A DNA stretch of 64,000 nt, taken from positions 33,494-97,493 of the forward strand of contig NZ_JALIDZ010000014.1 of assembly GCF_025397915.1 (NCBI RefSeq). Direction: 5' to 3'. This stretch comes from Microbaculum marinisediminis. GTDB lineage: Bacteria > Pseudomonadota > Alphaproteobacteria > Rhizobiales > Tepidamorphaceae. Positions 8,596-17,076 of this stretch are shown piece after piece. The stretch's first letter is position 1; each line of letters begins with the position of its first letter. Below the pieces are notes generated by a model. It was given only the letters and a program-made list of their open reading frames with translations, did no database searches and was not told where the DNA came from. Position numbers and translations under genes: made by a program.

Positions 8596-9031
8596 CCCCG
8601 GAGCCTCCCTTTCGGCCGTCAGCGCCGAGAGAGATAATCTCATAGGGACCGGTATCGCCTGGCGAACGGTACTCGTAGGAATTGCCCCACGGGTCGGCGG
8701 GAACCGCATTCTGACTCAGATACGGCCCGTTCCACCGCTCGACGTTGGGCACGCGCTTCACCAGCGCGTCGAGCCCCTCCGACGTGGTCGGATAGCGTCC
8801 GGTATCGAGGTAGAACAGGTCGAGCGCCGAGGACAGCGATTCGATCTGCAGCTTCGCCGACTTCGACCGCGCGTCCGACAGGTAGGACAGCACGCGCGGG
8901 CCGACGAGACCCATGATGAGGCTCAGGATTACGAGTACGACGAGCAACTCGACGAGCGTGAACCCGCCGCGTTTGTCTCGTTTGTTTCTTGCCCCCGTCT
9001 TCCGCCGTTCGATTTGCGATAGTCCCAGCAC
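8570..9031 (-). CDS. gspG: Major pseudopilin GspG
   Basis: Main subunit of the pseudopilus that pushes substrates through the secretin. The 153-residue protein has leader KRGG, then the prepilin core FTLVELLVVLVILSLIMGLV with Glu5, the LDTGRYPTTSEGLDAL segment and a DPWGNSYEYRSPG loop, which together carry the calcium-binding and folding signatures of GspG. It sits three bases downstream of gspF. No prepilin peptidase (GspO/PilD) gene lies in this window, so processing must rely on a gene elsewhere. Confidence 0.95.
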   Translation of the reverse strand: MLGLSQIERRKTGARNKRDKRGGFTLVELLVVLVILSLIMGLVGPRVLSYLSDARSKSAKLQIESLSSALDLFYLDTGRYPTTSEGLDALVKRVPNVERWNGPYLSQNAVPADPWGNSYEYRSPGDTGPYEIISLGADGRKGGSGDDQDIKSK

Positions 9032-9034
9032 GTT

Positions 9035-10258
9035 TTAGACCAACAGCTCGTTTACACTGATAAGGGCGGTGATGACGGTTACGATGAGCCACGCGATCAT
9101 GAGGCTCACCAAAATCAATATAGAAGGTCCGAGAATGGATGTCAGGCGCGCTAGCGCTCTGTCAAGCCGGTCCTCGTAGAAACCGCCGATCCTGACCGCC
9201 ATCGTGTCCAGTTCGCCGGCTTCCTCGCCCACGCGCAAGATGGGTATCACATAGGCCGGCAGCAAGTTCAGCTTGGCGAGCGCGTCGCTGACCCTGTGGC
9301 CCTGCCGCACCTCGGCGATCAGTTGATCCACCTTCTCGGCCGCCCGCGGATCGCGAAACAGGTCGCGCACCAACCGCAGCGACGTGGTGATGTCAACGCC
9401 GCTGGCAAGCAGCGTTCCAAGCGTCGAGCAGAAGAACACCGTCTGCTGGAACTGCACGATCCGTCTGGTCCCCGGCAGCCGCGCCAGCGTGCGGATCAGA
9501 AGTCCGACGAACGCCCGGCTGCGCGACAAGAGCAGCCCGCCGACCAGAAGCACCGCGACGATGCCGAGGATCATGTCGATATTCGCCTGCACGAACCGCG
9601 ACAGGGCGAAGATCATCTTCGCCTGCGGATCCATCTTGTCCATGAACCCCGACAAGGCCCGTTCGAACTCCGGGATCACCTGCAGCATCACGAACAGGAA
9701 AACGCCGCAGGCGGCGACCACGAGGAACAGCGGATAGGTCAGCGACGACGTCACGCGCCGCCTTAGCGCCTCCGACCGGGTCCGCTCCTGCGCAATCTTG
9801 TCGAGCGTCGCCTCCAGCGTGCCCGCCGATTCGGCGACCTCGACCATCTTCACGTAGGTCGGCGGAAACACGTCCGTATGCACGCCGAGCGCCTCGGCGA
9901 AGCTCTTGCCCTGGGCGATATCGCGCTGAAGCGCCGCCATCAGGTTGCGCAGAGGCGGCTTGCCGCCCATCTGCGAGAGAAGCTGCAGTGCCTCGTGCAG
10001 GCTGACGCCGCCCTTGAGCAGCATCGCCAGGTCCCGTGTGATCTCGGTGATTTCCTCGCGGCTGGGCTTGGAGGAGATCAGCCGCGACAAGAGGCCGCCC
10101 GTCCCGCCGCCCGCGCCGTCCTTCAGCTCGGTCGCCTCGATCGGCATATGGCCGAGCTTTTCCAGCTCGCCGAACACCTGCCGGCGCGACTCGGCGTCGA
10201 TCTCGCCCGTCAGCAAGTCGCCCGAGGTGTTGAGCGCCTGGTATCTGAATCTTGTCAT
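9035..10258 (-). CDS. gspF: Type II secretion platform protein GspF
   Basis: Polytopic inner-membrane core of the secretion platform. The 407-residue product shows two repeated cytoplasmic GspF domains (LAMLLKGGVSLHEALQLLSQ and GTLLASGVDITTSLRLVRDL) and three membrane helices (YPLFLVVAACGVFLFVMLQV, the GIVAVLLVGGLLLS region, and a C-terminal LILVSLMIAWLIVTVITALI). The ATG at 10258 gives the classic N-terminus MTRFRYQALNTSGDLLTGEI. It is the first gene of the leftward gsp operon; the unknown secreted gene begins upstream on the same strand and ends 73 bases away, so the two may share a transcript. Confidence 0.95.
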   Translation of the reverse strand: MTRFRYQALNTSGDLLTGEIDAESRRQVFGELEKLGHMPIEATELKDGAGGGTGGLLSRLISSKPSREEITEITRDLAMLLKGGVSLHEALQLLSQMGGKPPLRNLMAALQRDIAQGKSFAEALGVHTDVFPPTYVKMVEVAESAGTLEATLDKIAQERTRSEALRRRVTSSLTYPLFLVVAACGVFLFVMLQVIPEFERALSGFMDKMDPQAKMIFALSRFVQANIDMILGIVAVLLVGGLLLSRSRAFVGLLIRTLARLPGTRRIVQFQQTVFFCSTLGTLLASGVDITTSLRLVRDLFRDPRAAEKVDQLIAEVRQGHRVSDALAKLNLLPAYVIPILRVGEEAGELDTMAVRIGGFYEDRLDRALARLTSILGPSILILVSLMIAWLIVTVITALISVNELLV

Positions 10259-10331
10259 CAGATCAGTCGTGTGGCCGCGTTTGCGCAGACACTGCCCCCG
10301 TTCGCCCGTCGTGTCGAGCGTCCGGCGCGGA

Positions 10332-11324
10332 TTACCGTCCCCTCTCGAAGCCGCCGAACACCATGTCGGGCGCGCTGGTGTTGTGCCGCGAGACGATGTG
10401 GCGGCCGACCCAGAGCTCGCGCACATCCTGCGCGGAGACAAATTCCGACAGCGGCTCGATCTGCCAGGCTTGCGCCCCGCCCACGTGCCAGCCGACCTCC
10501 GAGGCATCGGCGTTGCCGGGCGTCACGTACATCGAGCGCACGCCGCCGAAGACGCCGCTGACAGGGCTGTCGCCGAAGTCGACGTCGAGAAAGACGCCCT
10601 CCTCCGCCGCCTCGCCGACGGTCACGGACGCCGACCCGCCGCGATCGAAGCTCAGATCGAAGCGCCGGGCCTCCGGGTCGAAGCGCACCGCGCTGATCTC
10701 CACGATCGGTCGAACCTTCGTCTCCACGGGACCGAGCAGAACCGAGCTGCCATAGGCGGTGCCCTTGAGATGGGCCGGCGACAGCGGCCGCAGCCGCCAG
10801 TAGCCGTCCGGGGGATAGAGCACCAGGAACTCCTCCGGCCCGCGCGGTCCCTGCACCCAGAGCTGGACCATGTGCAGGTTGTGCACCACCGTGTCGCCGA
10901 CATGGACCGGGACGTCCTTGTCGCGCCAGTAGCGCTCGTAGACGTAGCCGATCAGCCAGATCGAGCGGTCCTCGTAGAGGGTCACCCGCCGCGTATCGAA
11001 TTCGAAGAACTGCTCGGCCGAGCGGTCGCAGTTGGAAAAGTCGGCGGCCGAATCGTCCGAGACGATCGTGCCGACATAGGCGGGATGGCGCGCCCCGATC
11101 CGGAACCGGCGGATGTCGTCGCCGGCCAGCGTCACATAGACGTTGTCTTCCTCGGCGCAGAGCGTCGGAACCGTCTCGTTGGCGACCGCGACACCGACCG
11201 ATTCGGCACGCGCACCCAGTACGAATCCTGCTGAAAGCCCCACCGCACAGGCAAGAACACGAAGGAACCGACCGTCGATACGCTGCACTTTTCCGTTCCT
11301 CCGATGGCGGCTTTGCCGGGGCAA
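10332..11324 (-). CDS. Exported protein of unknown function
   Basis: I do not recognise this 330-residue protein. A signal peptide is visible (FLRVLACAVGLSAGFVLGARA, cleavage probably after ARA near residue 41), so it is likely periplasmic or secreted. The rest is rich in Asp, Val and Trp and looks beta-rich, with two or three widely spaced Cys (TLCAEED, FSNCDRS). It lies immediately upstream of gspF on the same strand, so it could be a substrate or accessory of the type II system; that is inference from position alone. The start could be later in the basic leader. Confidence 0.6.
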   Translation of the reverse strand: MPRQSRHRRNGKVQRIDGRFLRVLACAVGLSAGFVLGARAESVGVAVANETVPTLCAEEDNVYVTLAGDDIRRFRIGARHPAYVGTIVSDDSAADFSNCDRSAEQFFEFDTRRVTLYEDRSIWLIGYVYERYWRDKDVPVHVGDTVVHNLHMVQLWVQGPRGPEEFLVLYPPDGYWRLRPLSPAHLKGTAYGSSVLLGPVETKVRPIVEISAVRFDPEARRFDLSFDRGGSASVTVGEAAEEGVFLDVDFGDSPVSGVFGGVRSMYVTPGNADASEVGWHVGGAQAWQIEPLSEFVSAQDVRELWVGRHIVSRHNTSAPDMVFGGFERGR

Positions 11325-11445
11325 AACGGACCGCCTTTACGCCATTCCACGCACACGGGCTAACCTTTGGTTGCGGTGAAAACGTGACAACGCGCCCGAG
11401 CCGAATAGATTGTGCGGCTGACAGATCCACTTTCCGGAGATCGGG

Positions 11446-13050
11446 ATGAACCTACGCCGCACCGTGTTTTTCGTCGTCGCGCTGCTTTTCGCCGCCGCCC
11501 CCGCGCATGCCGCGGGACCCGTGGTCGAAAACGTCCGCGCGCTTCTCGGCGACGAGAGCCGCAAGGCATTGCCGATCGAGAACAACCGTCTTGCCCTGAT
11601 CCGTTACTATGCCGACGAGGACGTCGAGCCGCTGTTCGTCGGCACCGACCGGATGCGTGGTCTGATCACCCGGATGCTCGACGCCGAATATGACGGTCTC
11701 GATCCGAACCGCTATCCCGTCGAGTTCCTCGAGGACCTGGAAGTCGAGACGGAAGGCGCCTCGCCCGAACGCCTGGCCGAGATAGAGGCCTGGTTCGCGG
11801 CGCATTTCCTGATGTTCGCCGCCGACATCAAGGTCGGGCGCGTTCTGCCGCGCATGGTCTACCCGGATCTCTACATGCCGCGCAAAGAGATCGACGGCGA
11901 CAACGTGCTGCGGGCGCTGAGGCGGTTCCCCGATACCGACAGCTTCTTCGACGCCTGGGATCCGCTGAACATCGAGTACGACCGCCTGCGCGGCAAACTG
12001 GCGGAGTATATCGACATCCGCCATCAGGGCGGCTGGGGCACGATCGATCCCGGGCCGGATGTGGCGTCCGGGCAGACTGATCCGCGCATCCCCGCCCTCA
12101 GGGCCCGTCTCGACATCGAATACGGCTTCGAAGAGCCCTTCGGCGAGGCCGACGCGCTCGATCCCGAGCTTGAGAGCCGTTTGCGCCTCTTCCAGCTCCA
12201 TCACGACGTGCCGGTGACCGGGGATCTCGACAAGCCCACGCTGCTGGCAATCAACATCCCCGTGGAGCGGCGCATCGAACAGATCATGCTGTCGATGGAA
12301 CGCCTGCGCTGGATGCCCGAGGAACTCGCCGACCGCGTGCTGATCGCCAACAAGGGCGACGGCATCCTGCGCCTGCTCACCCCCGGCGGCATCGAGCGCG
12401 AATGGCGCATCCTGCCGAACTGCCCGCGCGACAACCTGGCCATCGTCGCCGACACCCTGAGCTCGATGACCCTCAATCCGCGCTGGGAAGTTCCGTTCGA
12501 CTACGTCCAGACCGTGCTCTACCCGGACCTCCTGCAAAACCCGGCAATCGTCGAGGAGCAGGGCTTCGAGCTCCTCTATCAGGACGTCGCCATGCCGCTG
12601 GACGCCATGCCCTGGCGCCAGATTCCGAAGTCGACCCTGACGAAGCAGAAGAACAAGTTCCGCTTCCGCCTGAAACCCGGTTTCCACAATCCCTACGGCC
12701 GCTACGTCTATCGGCTGGGCGAAACCGACCAGGCGTTCCTGTTCGATGCCCCGCCGGACGCGTTGTCGGAGCTGTGCGACCCGCGGCTGCCCAAGGGCGC
12801 CATCGCCGTGGTCGACGGCCTCGATCTCATGAATGAGCTGGCCAAGCACCGCCTCGGGCCCGATGACTACCTAGAACGCACGCTCGCCCGCCGCGAGACC
12901 CTGACCGTGCCGGATGTCGAGCGCATCCCCGTCATGGTCGTGTTCCAATCCGCCTGGATGGACGCCGACGGCAACGTGCGCTTCTCCAAGGACCCCTATC
13001 TGGAGGATCTTCGTCTCAGCAAGGCGCTCGACGGCAAGATCAAGTCCTGA
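11446..13050 (+). CDS. LdtD/YcbB-like L,D-transpeptidase homologue lacking the catalytic motif
   Basis: The 534-residue protein has a signal peptide (VFFVVALLFAAAPAHA), a scaffold region as in YcbB/LdtD (YYADEDVEPLFVGTDRMRGL), a peptidoglycan-binding helix bundle (LESRLRLFQLHHDVPVTGDL), the segment ERLRWMPEELADRVLIAN that precedes the YkuD domain, and YkuD-like strands (MTLNPRWEVPFDY). Active enzymes of the family have SHGCVRV near the end of the domain. Here the equivalent stretch reads FLFDAPPDALSELCDPRLPKG, with Cys444 but no His-Gly before it and no following Arg in register. The protein therefore looks like a non-catalytic relative, perhaps a cell-wall binding or regulatory factor. The ATG has a GGAGAT ribosome site. 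It converges on the TRAP-type gene 16 bases away. Confidence 0.72.
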   Translation: MNLRRTVFFVVALLFAAAPAHAAGPVVENVRALLGDESRKALPIENNRLALIRYYADEDVEPLFVGTDRMRGLITRMLDAEYDGLDPNRYPVEFLEDLEVETEGASPERLAEIEAWFAAHFLMFAADIKVGRVLPRMVYPDLYMPRKEIDGDNVLRALRRFPDTDSFFDAWDPLNIEYDRLRGKLAEYIDIRHQGGWGTIDPGPDVASGQTDPRIPALRARLDIEYGFEEPFGEADALDPELESRLRLFQLHHDVPVTGDLDKPTLLAINIPVERRIEQIMLSMERLRWMPEELADRVLIANKGDGILRLLTPGGIEREWRILPNCPRDNLAIVADTLSSMTLNPRWEVPFDYVQTVLYPDLLQNPAIVEEQGFELLYQDVAMPLDAMPWRQIPKSTLTKQKNKFRFRLKPGFHNPYGRYVYRLGETDQAFLFDAPPDALSELCDPRLPKGAIAVVDGLDLMNELAKHRLGPDDYLERTLARRETLTVPDVERIPVMVVFQSAWMDADGNVRFSKDPYLEDLRLSKALDGKIKS

Positions 13051-13066
13051 GCAAAAGCATAAGCGA

Positions 13067-14107
13067 CTAGCCGCCGCTACCGGCCGCCGCCGGCACGGTC
13101 GGCTCGACCAGGCCGAGCCGTTCCAGGAACGCGCGCTGGCTCGCCGCGATATCGCCGGCGGCCTCGGACTTCGTGCCCCAGTCTGCCAGGACCGCCAGCG
13201 CGCGCCGGCGCATCTCGGCCTGCGACGTCTTCGACAGTTCCAGAAGTGTGATGCTCTGATCGCGCGCCTTGGCCCTGGCGGCGGCGAACGCGAAGTCGAA
13301 GGCGGCCTTCTGCGACCGGGAGAAGGCGGCGACCTTGGATTCGAACAGCGCCTGCGCCTTGGGCGACAGCCGGTCCCACGCCGCCTTCGACACGGATATC
13401 TCCGTTACGGGCATCGAATGGCGGGCCCGGACGGCATAGCGGGCGGTCTTGTGGGCACCGGCCTCGATATTGGCGGCAAGCGACGCCCAGTCGGCGGCGT
13501 CGAGGTCGCCGCGGTCGAACGCCCGCAGCGTATCGTGGCCGCTGAGGGCCACGACCTTGGCACCGATCGTCCTGAGGAAATCGGCAACCGGCCCGTTCGA
13601 CGCCCGGATGCGCAGGCCGGACAGGTCGATCATGATCGTCGCCGGCCTGTCCGACACCAGCCATTCTTCCGGCCAGTAGACGACACCAACCAGTTGCACG
13701 CCATGCTGGCCGTAGAGCTTGCGGGCGTATTCGATCCCCCGGCTCTCGCCGAACCAGCGGTCCCGCGTCTCCGGATCGGGGAAAGCGGCAAGCGAATCGC
13801 CGAGGACCGCGAAGGCCGGGTCCTTGCCGGCGAAATAGGCCGGCGACGAATAGTGCCCGTCGATCGCCCCCGATTTCATCGCATCGAGCGTCGCCGCGGG
13901 CCCGACCGCGCTGCGAACCGGCAGGACCTGGATATCGATCTCCCCGCCCGACGCTGCGCGCAGATCGTTGGCGAACTTTTCCAGCCCCTTGGTCGCGATG
14001 CTGCCGGCGACATCCAGCGACTGGATGCGCAACTTTTCCGCCGATGCGGCGCCAAGGGGGGCGCAAAGCACCGCGAGAATGAGGACAAAACGGACAATCG
14101 GGCGCAT
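13067..14107 (-). CDS. TRAP transporter-type (DctP/TakP) substrate-binding protein, orphan
   Basis: Periplasmic solute-binding protein of the DctP family, 346 residues with a clear signal peptide (MRPIVRFVLILAVLCAPLGAA, cleaved near ASA). Family features are the opening strand EKLRIQSLDVAG, LEKFANDLRAASGGEIDIQVL, the segment GLRIRASNGPVADFLRTIGA that carries the ligand-contacting Arg, and WDRLSPKAQALFES in the C-lobe. TRAP systems also need a DctQ/DctM membrane pair, and none is present here. The gene starts 51 bases downstream of znuB on the same strand, so it is probably transcribed with znuCB; whether its ligand relates to zinc, for example a metal chelate, is unknown. Confidence 0.8.
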   Translation of the reverse strand: MRPIVRFVLILAVLCAPLGAASAEKLRIQSLDVAGSIATKGLEKFANDLRAASGGEIDIQVLPVRSAVGPAATLDAMKSGAIDGHYSSPAYFAGKDPAFAVLGDSLAAFPDPETRDRWFGESRGIEYARKLYGQHGVQLVGVVYWPEEWLVSDRPATIMIDLSGLRIRASNGPVADFLRTIGAKVVALSGHDTLRAFDRGDLDAADWASLAANIEAGAHKTARYAVRARHSMPVTEISVSKAAWDRLSPKAQALFESKVAAFSRSQKAAFDFAFAAARAKARDQSITLLELSKTSQAEMRRRALAVLADWGTKSEAAGDIAASQRAFLERLGLVEPTVPAAAGSGG

Positions 14108-14158
14108 GCCGGCTCCAGTCGGGCTTGCCCCGATGGATGCCCGGCCGCGCCCGCGCGG

Positions 14159-14977
14159 TCAACCGTTCTCGGCGCCGCGCCTGACCACGTCGTAAAAGCT
14201 CGCGATCGCGGCGGACACCACGAAGATCAGGAACGCCGCCACCACGATCGAGGGACCGGCCGGCGTATCCCATTCCCCGGACGCATAGAGCCCGCCGATC
14301 ACCGCAAGGACGCCAAGCCCTGCCGAGATGACTGCCATGCGCTCCGGCGTGCGGGAAAACCCGCGTGCCGCGGCCGCCGGGATGATCAGCAGCGACGTGA
14401 CCAGCAGGATGCCGACGATCTTCATCGCGATCGCCACCACCACGGCGATCATCAGCACGTAGACCACCTCGACGGCGACGACGTTGACGCCTTCGGCACG
14501 GGCGAGATCCCGGTCGACGGTCGCCGCCACGAGGGGTCGCCAGATCGCCGTCAGCGTCGCGAGGACCACTACGGCGCCGCCGATCACCGCGTAGACATCG
14601 GCCCGTCCCACGGCCAACACGTCGCCGAACAGGTAGCCGACAAGATCGACGCGCACCCAGGTCATGAACGCGAGGGTCACCAGGCCGATCGAAAGCGCGG
14701 CGTGCGACAGAATGCCGAGAACGGTATCGCCGGCGACGCGGGCGACCCGCAGCAGGACGACCAGCAGCAACGCCACGATCACCGTCATCAAGAACACGCC
14801 GAGCGTCGGGCCGATGCCGGCGAGCAGGCCGAGCGCTACGCCGAGGAGAGCCGCGTGCGCCGTGGTGTCGCCGAAATAGGCCATGCGCCGCCAGACGATG
14901 AAGCAGCCGAGAGGACAGGCCACCAGCGCGACGCCGATGCCGGCGATCAGCGCGCGGACGAAGAAGTCGTCGAGCAT
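14159..14977 (-). CDS. znuB: Zinc ABC transporter permease ZnuB
   Basis: Membrane subunit of the high-affinity zinc importer. The 272-residue protein is strongly hydrophobic with about eight membrane segments and the ABC-3 family features (GCFIVWRRMAYFGDTTAHAAL near the N-terminus, LATLTAIWRPLVAATVDRDL as the cytoplasmic coupling region, MKIVGILLVTSLLIIPAAAA). Its ATG at 14977 overlaps the znuC stop by one base (TGATG), indicating coupled translation. The frame extends upstream inside znuC but without membrane character. Confidence 0.94.
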   Translation of the reverse strand: MLDDFFVRALIAGIGVALVACPLGCFIVWRRMAYFGDTTAHAALLGVALGLLAGIGPTLGVFLMTVIVALLLVVLLRVARVAGDTVLGILSHAALSIGLVTLAFMTWVRVDLVGYLFGDVLAVGRADVYAVIGGAVVVLATLTAIWRPLVAATVDRDLARAEGVNVVAVEVVYVLMIAVVVAIAMKIVGILLVTSLLIIPAAAARGFSRTPERMAVISAGLGVLAVIGGLYASGEWDTPAGPSIVVAAFLIFVVSAAIASFYDVVRRGAENG

Positions 14978-15822
14978 CAGTGTCCGCCCTCCCCGGCGTG
15001 CCCATGATGATGATGATCGTGGTCGTGGCCATGCGCCGGCACCACCTCGCCGGACGGCGTGTGCACGTGATCGTGCTTGTGCGCGTAGATCGCCAGCGTA
15101 TCGGCGGCCTGCGGTCCGAACAGGCGCATGTATTCCGGGCTGCGCGAGACGTCGCCGGGCTCGCCGGTGCAGCACACGTGCCCGGCGAGGCACAGCACGC
15201 GATCGGTCGCCCGCATCACCACGTGCAGGTCGTGGCTGACCATCAGGACGCCGCATCCATGCAGGTCCCGCAGCGAGGCGATCAGCCGGTAGAGATCGAC
15301 CTGGCCTGAGAAATCGACGCTCTGCACCGGTTCGTCGAGGACGAGCATGTCCGGCTTGCCGAGCAACGCCCGGGAGATCAGCACCCGCTGGAACTCTCCC
15401 CCCGACAGTTCCTGGACGGGACGGCGAAGGAGATGCGCGACGGCGGTTTCCTCGAGCGCGGCGGCGACGTCGGCACGGGGGGCGCGGCGCACCAGCGTCA
15501 TCAGCCGTTCCACCGACAGCGGCATGGTGCGGTCGACGGCAAGGCGCTGCGGCACGTATCCAAGCTTCACGCCCCGCGGGCGCACGATATGCCCCGCCGA
15601 CGGCCGCTCGATCCCGAGCAGCGTCTTGATCAGCGTCGTCTTGCCGCCGCCATTCGGTCCGACGATGGAGACGATCTCGCCGCGACGGACCTCCAGATCG
15701 ACGTCACGGATCAGCCAGCGTCCGTCGCGACGCACGCCCAGGCCGTGGCATCCGAGCAGGATTTCGGCCTCGGCGGCCGCGGAACGCCGCTTTTCGTGGG
15801 CCTCTGGTATGATTTGGTTCAT
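14977..15822 (-). CDS. znuC: Zinc ABC transporter ATPase ZnuC with His-rich tail
   Basis: ATP-binding subunit of the zinc importer, 281 residues from the ATG at 15822. Walker A GPNGGGKTT, Q-loop LGYVPQRL, signature LSGGEFQRV and Walker B MLVLDEPVQSVD are all intact. The C-terminal 40 residues are rich in His (HKHDHVHTPSGE, HGHDHDHHHHGHAGEGGH), a likely zinc-binding sensor or buffer seen in some ZnuC proteins. The same frame is open to 15870 but that would run into the Zur operators, so the internal start is preferred. Transcription is expected to be repressed by zinc-loaded Zur through the palindromes at 15875-15906. Confidence 0.95.
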   Translation of the reverse strand: MNQIIPEAHEKRRSAAAEAEILLGCHGLGVRRDGRWLIRDVDLEVRRGEIVSIVGPNGGGKTTLIKTLLGIERPSAGHIVRPRGVKLGYVPQRLAVDRTMPLSVERLMTLVRRAPRADVAAALEETAVAHLLRRPVQELSGGEFQRVLISRALLGKPDMLVLDEPVQSVDFSGQVDLYRLIASLRDLHGCGVLMVSHDLHVVMRATDRVLCLAGHVCCTGEPGDVSRSPEYMRLFGPQAADTLAIYAHKHDHVHTPSGEVVPAHGHDHDHHHHGHAGEGGH

Positions 15823-15874
15823 TTTCCGGTCTCTTTCACGGGGGACAACCCGGCAACGCGCCGCCAACACGGAT

Positions 15875-15889
15875 TGTTATAGTATAACA
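15875..15889. promoter_or_regulatory. Zur operator 1 (perfect palindrome)
   Basis: TGTTATA-G-TATAACA is a perfect 7-1-7 palindrome matching the known alphaproteobacterial Zur box core (GTTATANTATAAC). It lies between the divergent znuC and znuA genes, 53 bases before the znuC start. Confidence 0.9.
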
Positions 15890-15891
15890 TA

Positions 15892-15906
15892 TGTTATAGT
15901 GTAACA
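15892..15906. promoter_or_regulatory. Zur operator 2 (one mismatch)
   Basis: TGTTATA-G-TGTAACA repeats the first Zur palindrome with one arm mismatch, its centre 17 bases further on, and lies 34 bases before the znuA start. Two Zur dimers could sit close together here and control both directions; a graded response to zinc is an inference. Confidence 0.82.
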
Positions 15907-15939
15907 CGCCTTAGCCAACGTTGTAGAGGGGTTCATCAC

Positions 15940-16968
15940 ATGGGACGGTCCCGATCCCGAAGCCTTGCCGCCGCGTCGTTCGCCTTGCTGCTGAACGCGG
16001 CAACCGCACACGCGGAAACACCTGAAGTCGTTACTTCGATCAAGCCGCTGCATTCTCTTGTCGCCGGTGTCATGCAGGGTGTCGGAGAGCCGCACCTGCT
16101 CGTCGGCGGCGGCGAATCCCCGCACACCTATTCGATGCGGCCGTCCGACGCCGAAGCGCTGTCGAATGCCGACGTGATATTCTGGGTCGGCGAGGAACTC
16201 GAGACCTTTCTCCAACGGCCGATCGCGAACCTCGGCGCCGATGCGCGCGCCATCGCGCTGCTGCACGCCCCCGGCATGACGCTCCTGGAGTTTCCCGAGG
16301 ACGGCGACGAGGCGCACACCGACGACCATGCGGACTGCGAAGACGAACACGCCGGGGATCATCCCGATGATCACGAGGAGGCCGCCGACGACCACCATGA
16401 CGACCACCATGATGATGAACCCGGAGAGCACGCCCATCACCATGCCGGAACCGATCCTCATGTCTGGCTCGATCCGGCGAACGCACGCGCCATGGTCGCC
16501 GAAATCGTCGCCGTCCTGGCCGACGTGGACGCGAAGAACGCGGATATCTATCGCCGCAACGGCGCGGATCTGACGGCCCGCCTGGAGCAGCTCGAGGCAG
16601 ATACGACCGAAACCCTGAAGCCGTATCGCGACATCCCCTATTTCACGTTCCACGAGGCTTTCCGGTACTTCGGGTCGCGCTTCGGTCTCGACTCGCAAGG
16701 GGCGATCTCGCTCAGCCCGGACCGCCAGCCCGGTGCCCAGCGCCTGAGAGAGATCCGTGCCGAGATCGGCCGCTACGACCGGGTTTGCATCTTCGCCGAA
16801 CCGCAGTTTCCGCCGAAACTCGTCGATGTCATCGTCGAAGGCACCCCGGCCCGAACCGGCACGCTCGACCCGCTCGGCGCCGCGCTCGCGCCCGGACCGG
16901 ACCTCTACCTGGACCTGATCCGATCGAACCGCGACGCGTTCGCCAACTGTTTCCAGAGCACGATGTAG
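15940..16968 (+). CDS. znuA: Zinc-binding periplasmic protein ZnuA
   Basis: Periplasmic receptor that delivers zinc to ZnuB. The 342-residue product has a signal peptide (LAAASFALLLNAATAHA), the first metal His in GGGESPHTYSMRPSDA, a long acidic His-rich loop (roughly residues 126-175, many HDD and DDHH units) typical of ZnuA, the second His in GTDPHVWLDPANA, the third in YFTFHEAFRYFGSRFG, and the fourth-ligand region VCIFAEPQF. A conserved late Cys (FANCFQSTM) could pair with the Cys inside the loop. Divergent from znuCB and under the same Zur boxes. Confidence 0.96.
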   Translation: MGRSRSRSLAAASFALLLNAATAHAETPEVVTSIKPLHSLVAGVMQGVGEPHLLVGGGESPHTYSMRPSDAEALSNADVIFWVGEELETFLQRPIANLGADARAIALLHAPGMTLLEFPEDGDEAHTDDHADCEDEHAGDHPDDHEEAADDHHDDHHDDEPGEHAHHHAGTDPHVWLDPANARAMVAEIVAVLADVDAKNADIYRRNGADLTARLEQLEADTTETLKPYRDIPYFTFHEAFRYFGSRFGLDSQGAISLSPDRQPGAQRLREIRAEIGRYDRVCIFAEPQFPPKLVDVIVEGTPARTGTLDPLGAALAPGPDLYLDLIRSNRDAFANCFQSTM

Positions 16969-17076
16969 CGACGGTATAACGCCAAAGCCTTCCGGTATCC
17001 TATAGTATGAGTAGCGACTCGCTTCCCAATACGGTGAAGTTGCGGTCCAATCGGCCTCACCTTGGGAGTGGATTGG

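Noticed and set aside
12775..12777. Cys444 as the catalytic residue of the L,D-transpeptidase-like protein
   Set aside because: It is not preceded by His-Gly and the region lacks the Arg that follows in active enzymes, so activity cannot be assumed.
12914..15007. 697-codon plus-strand frame across the TRAP and znuB genes
   Set aside because: Both genes beneath it are clear on the minus strand and the plus frame is His/Asp/Arg-rich without recognisable domains.
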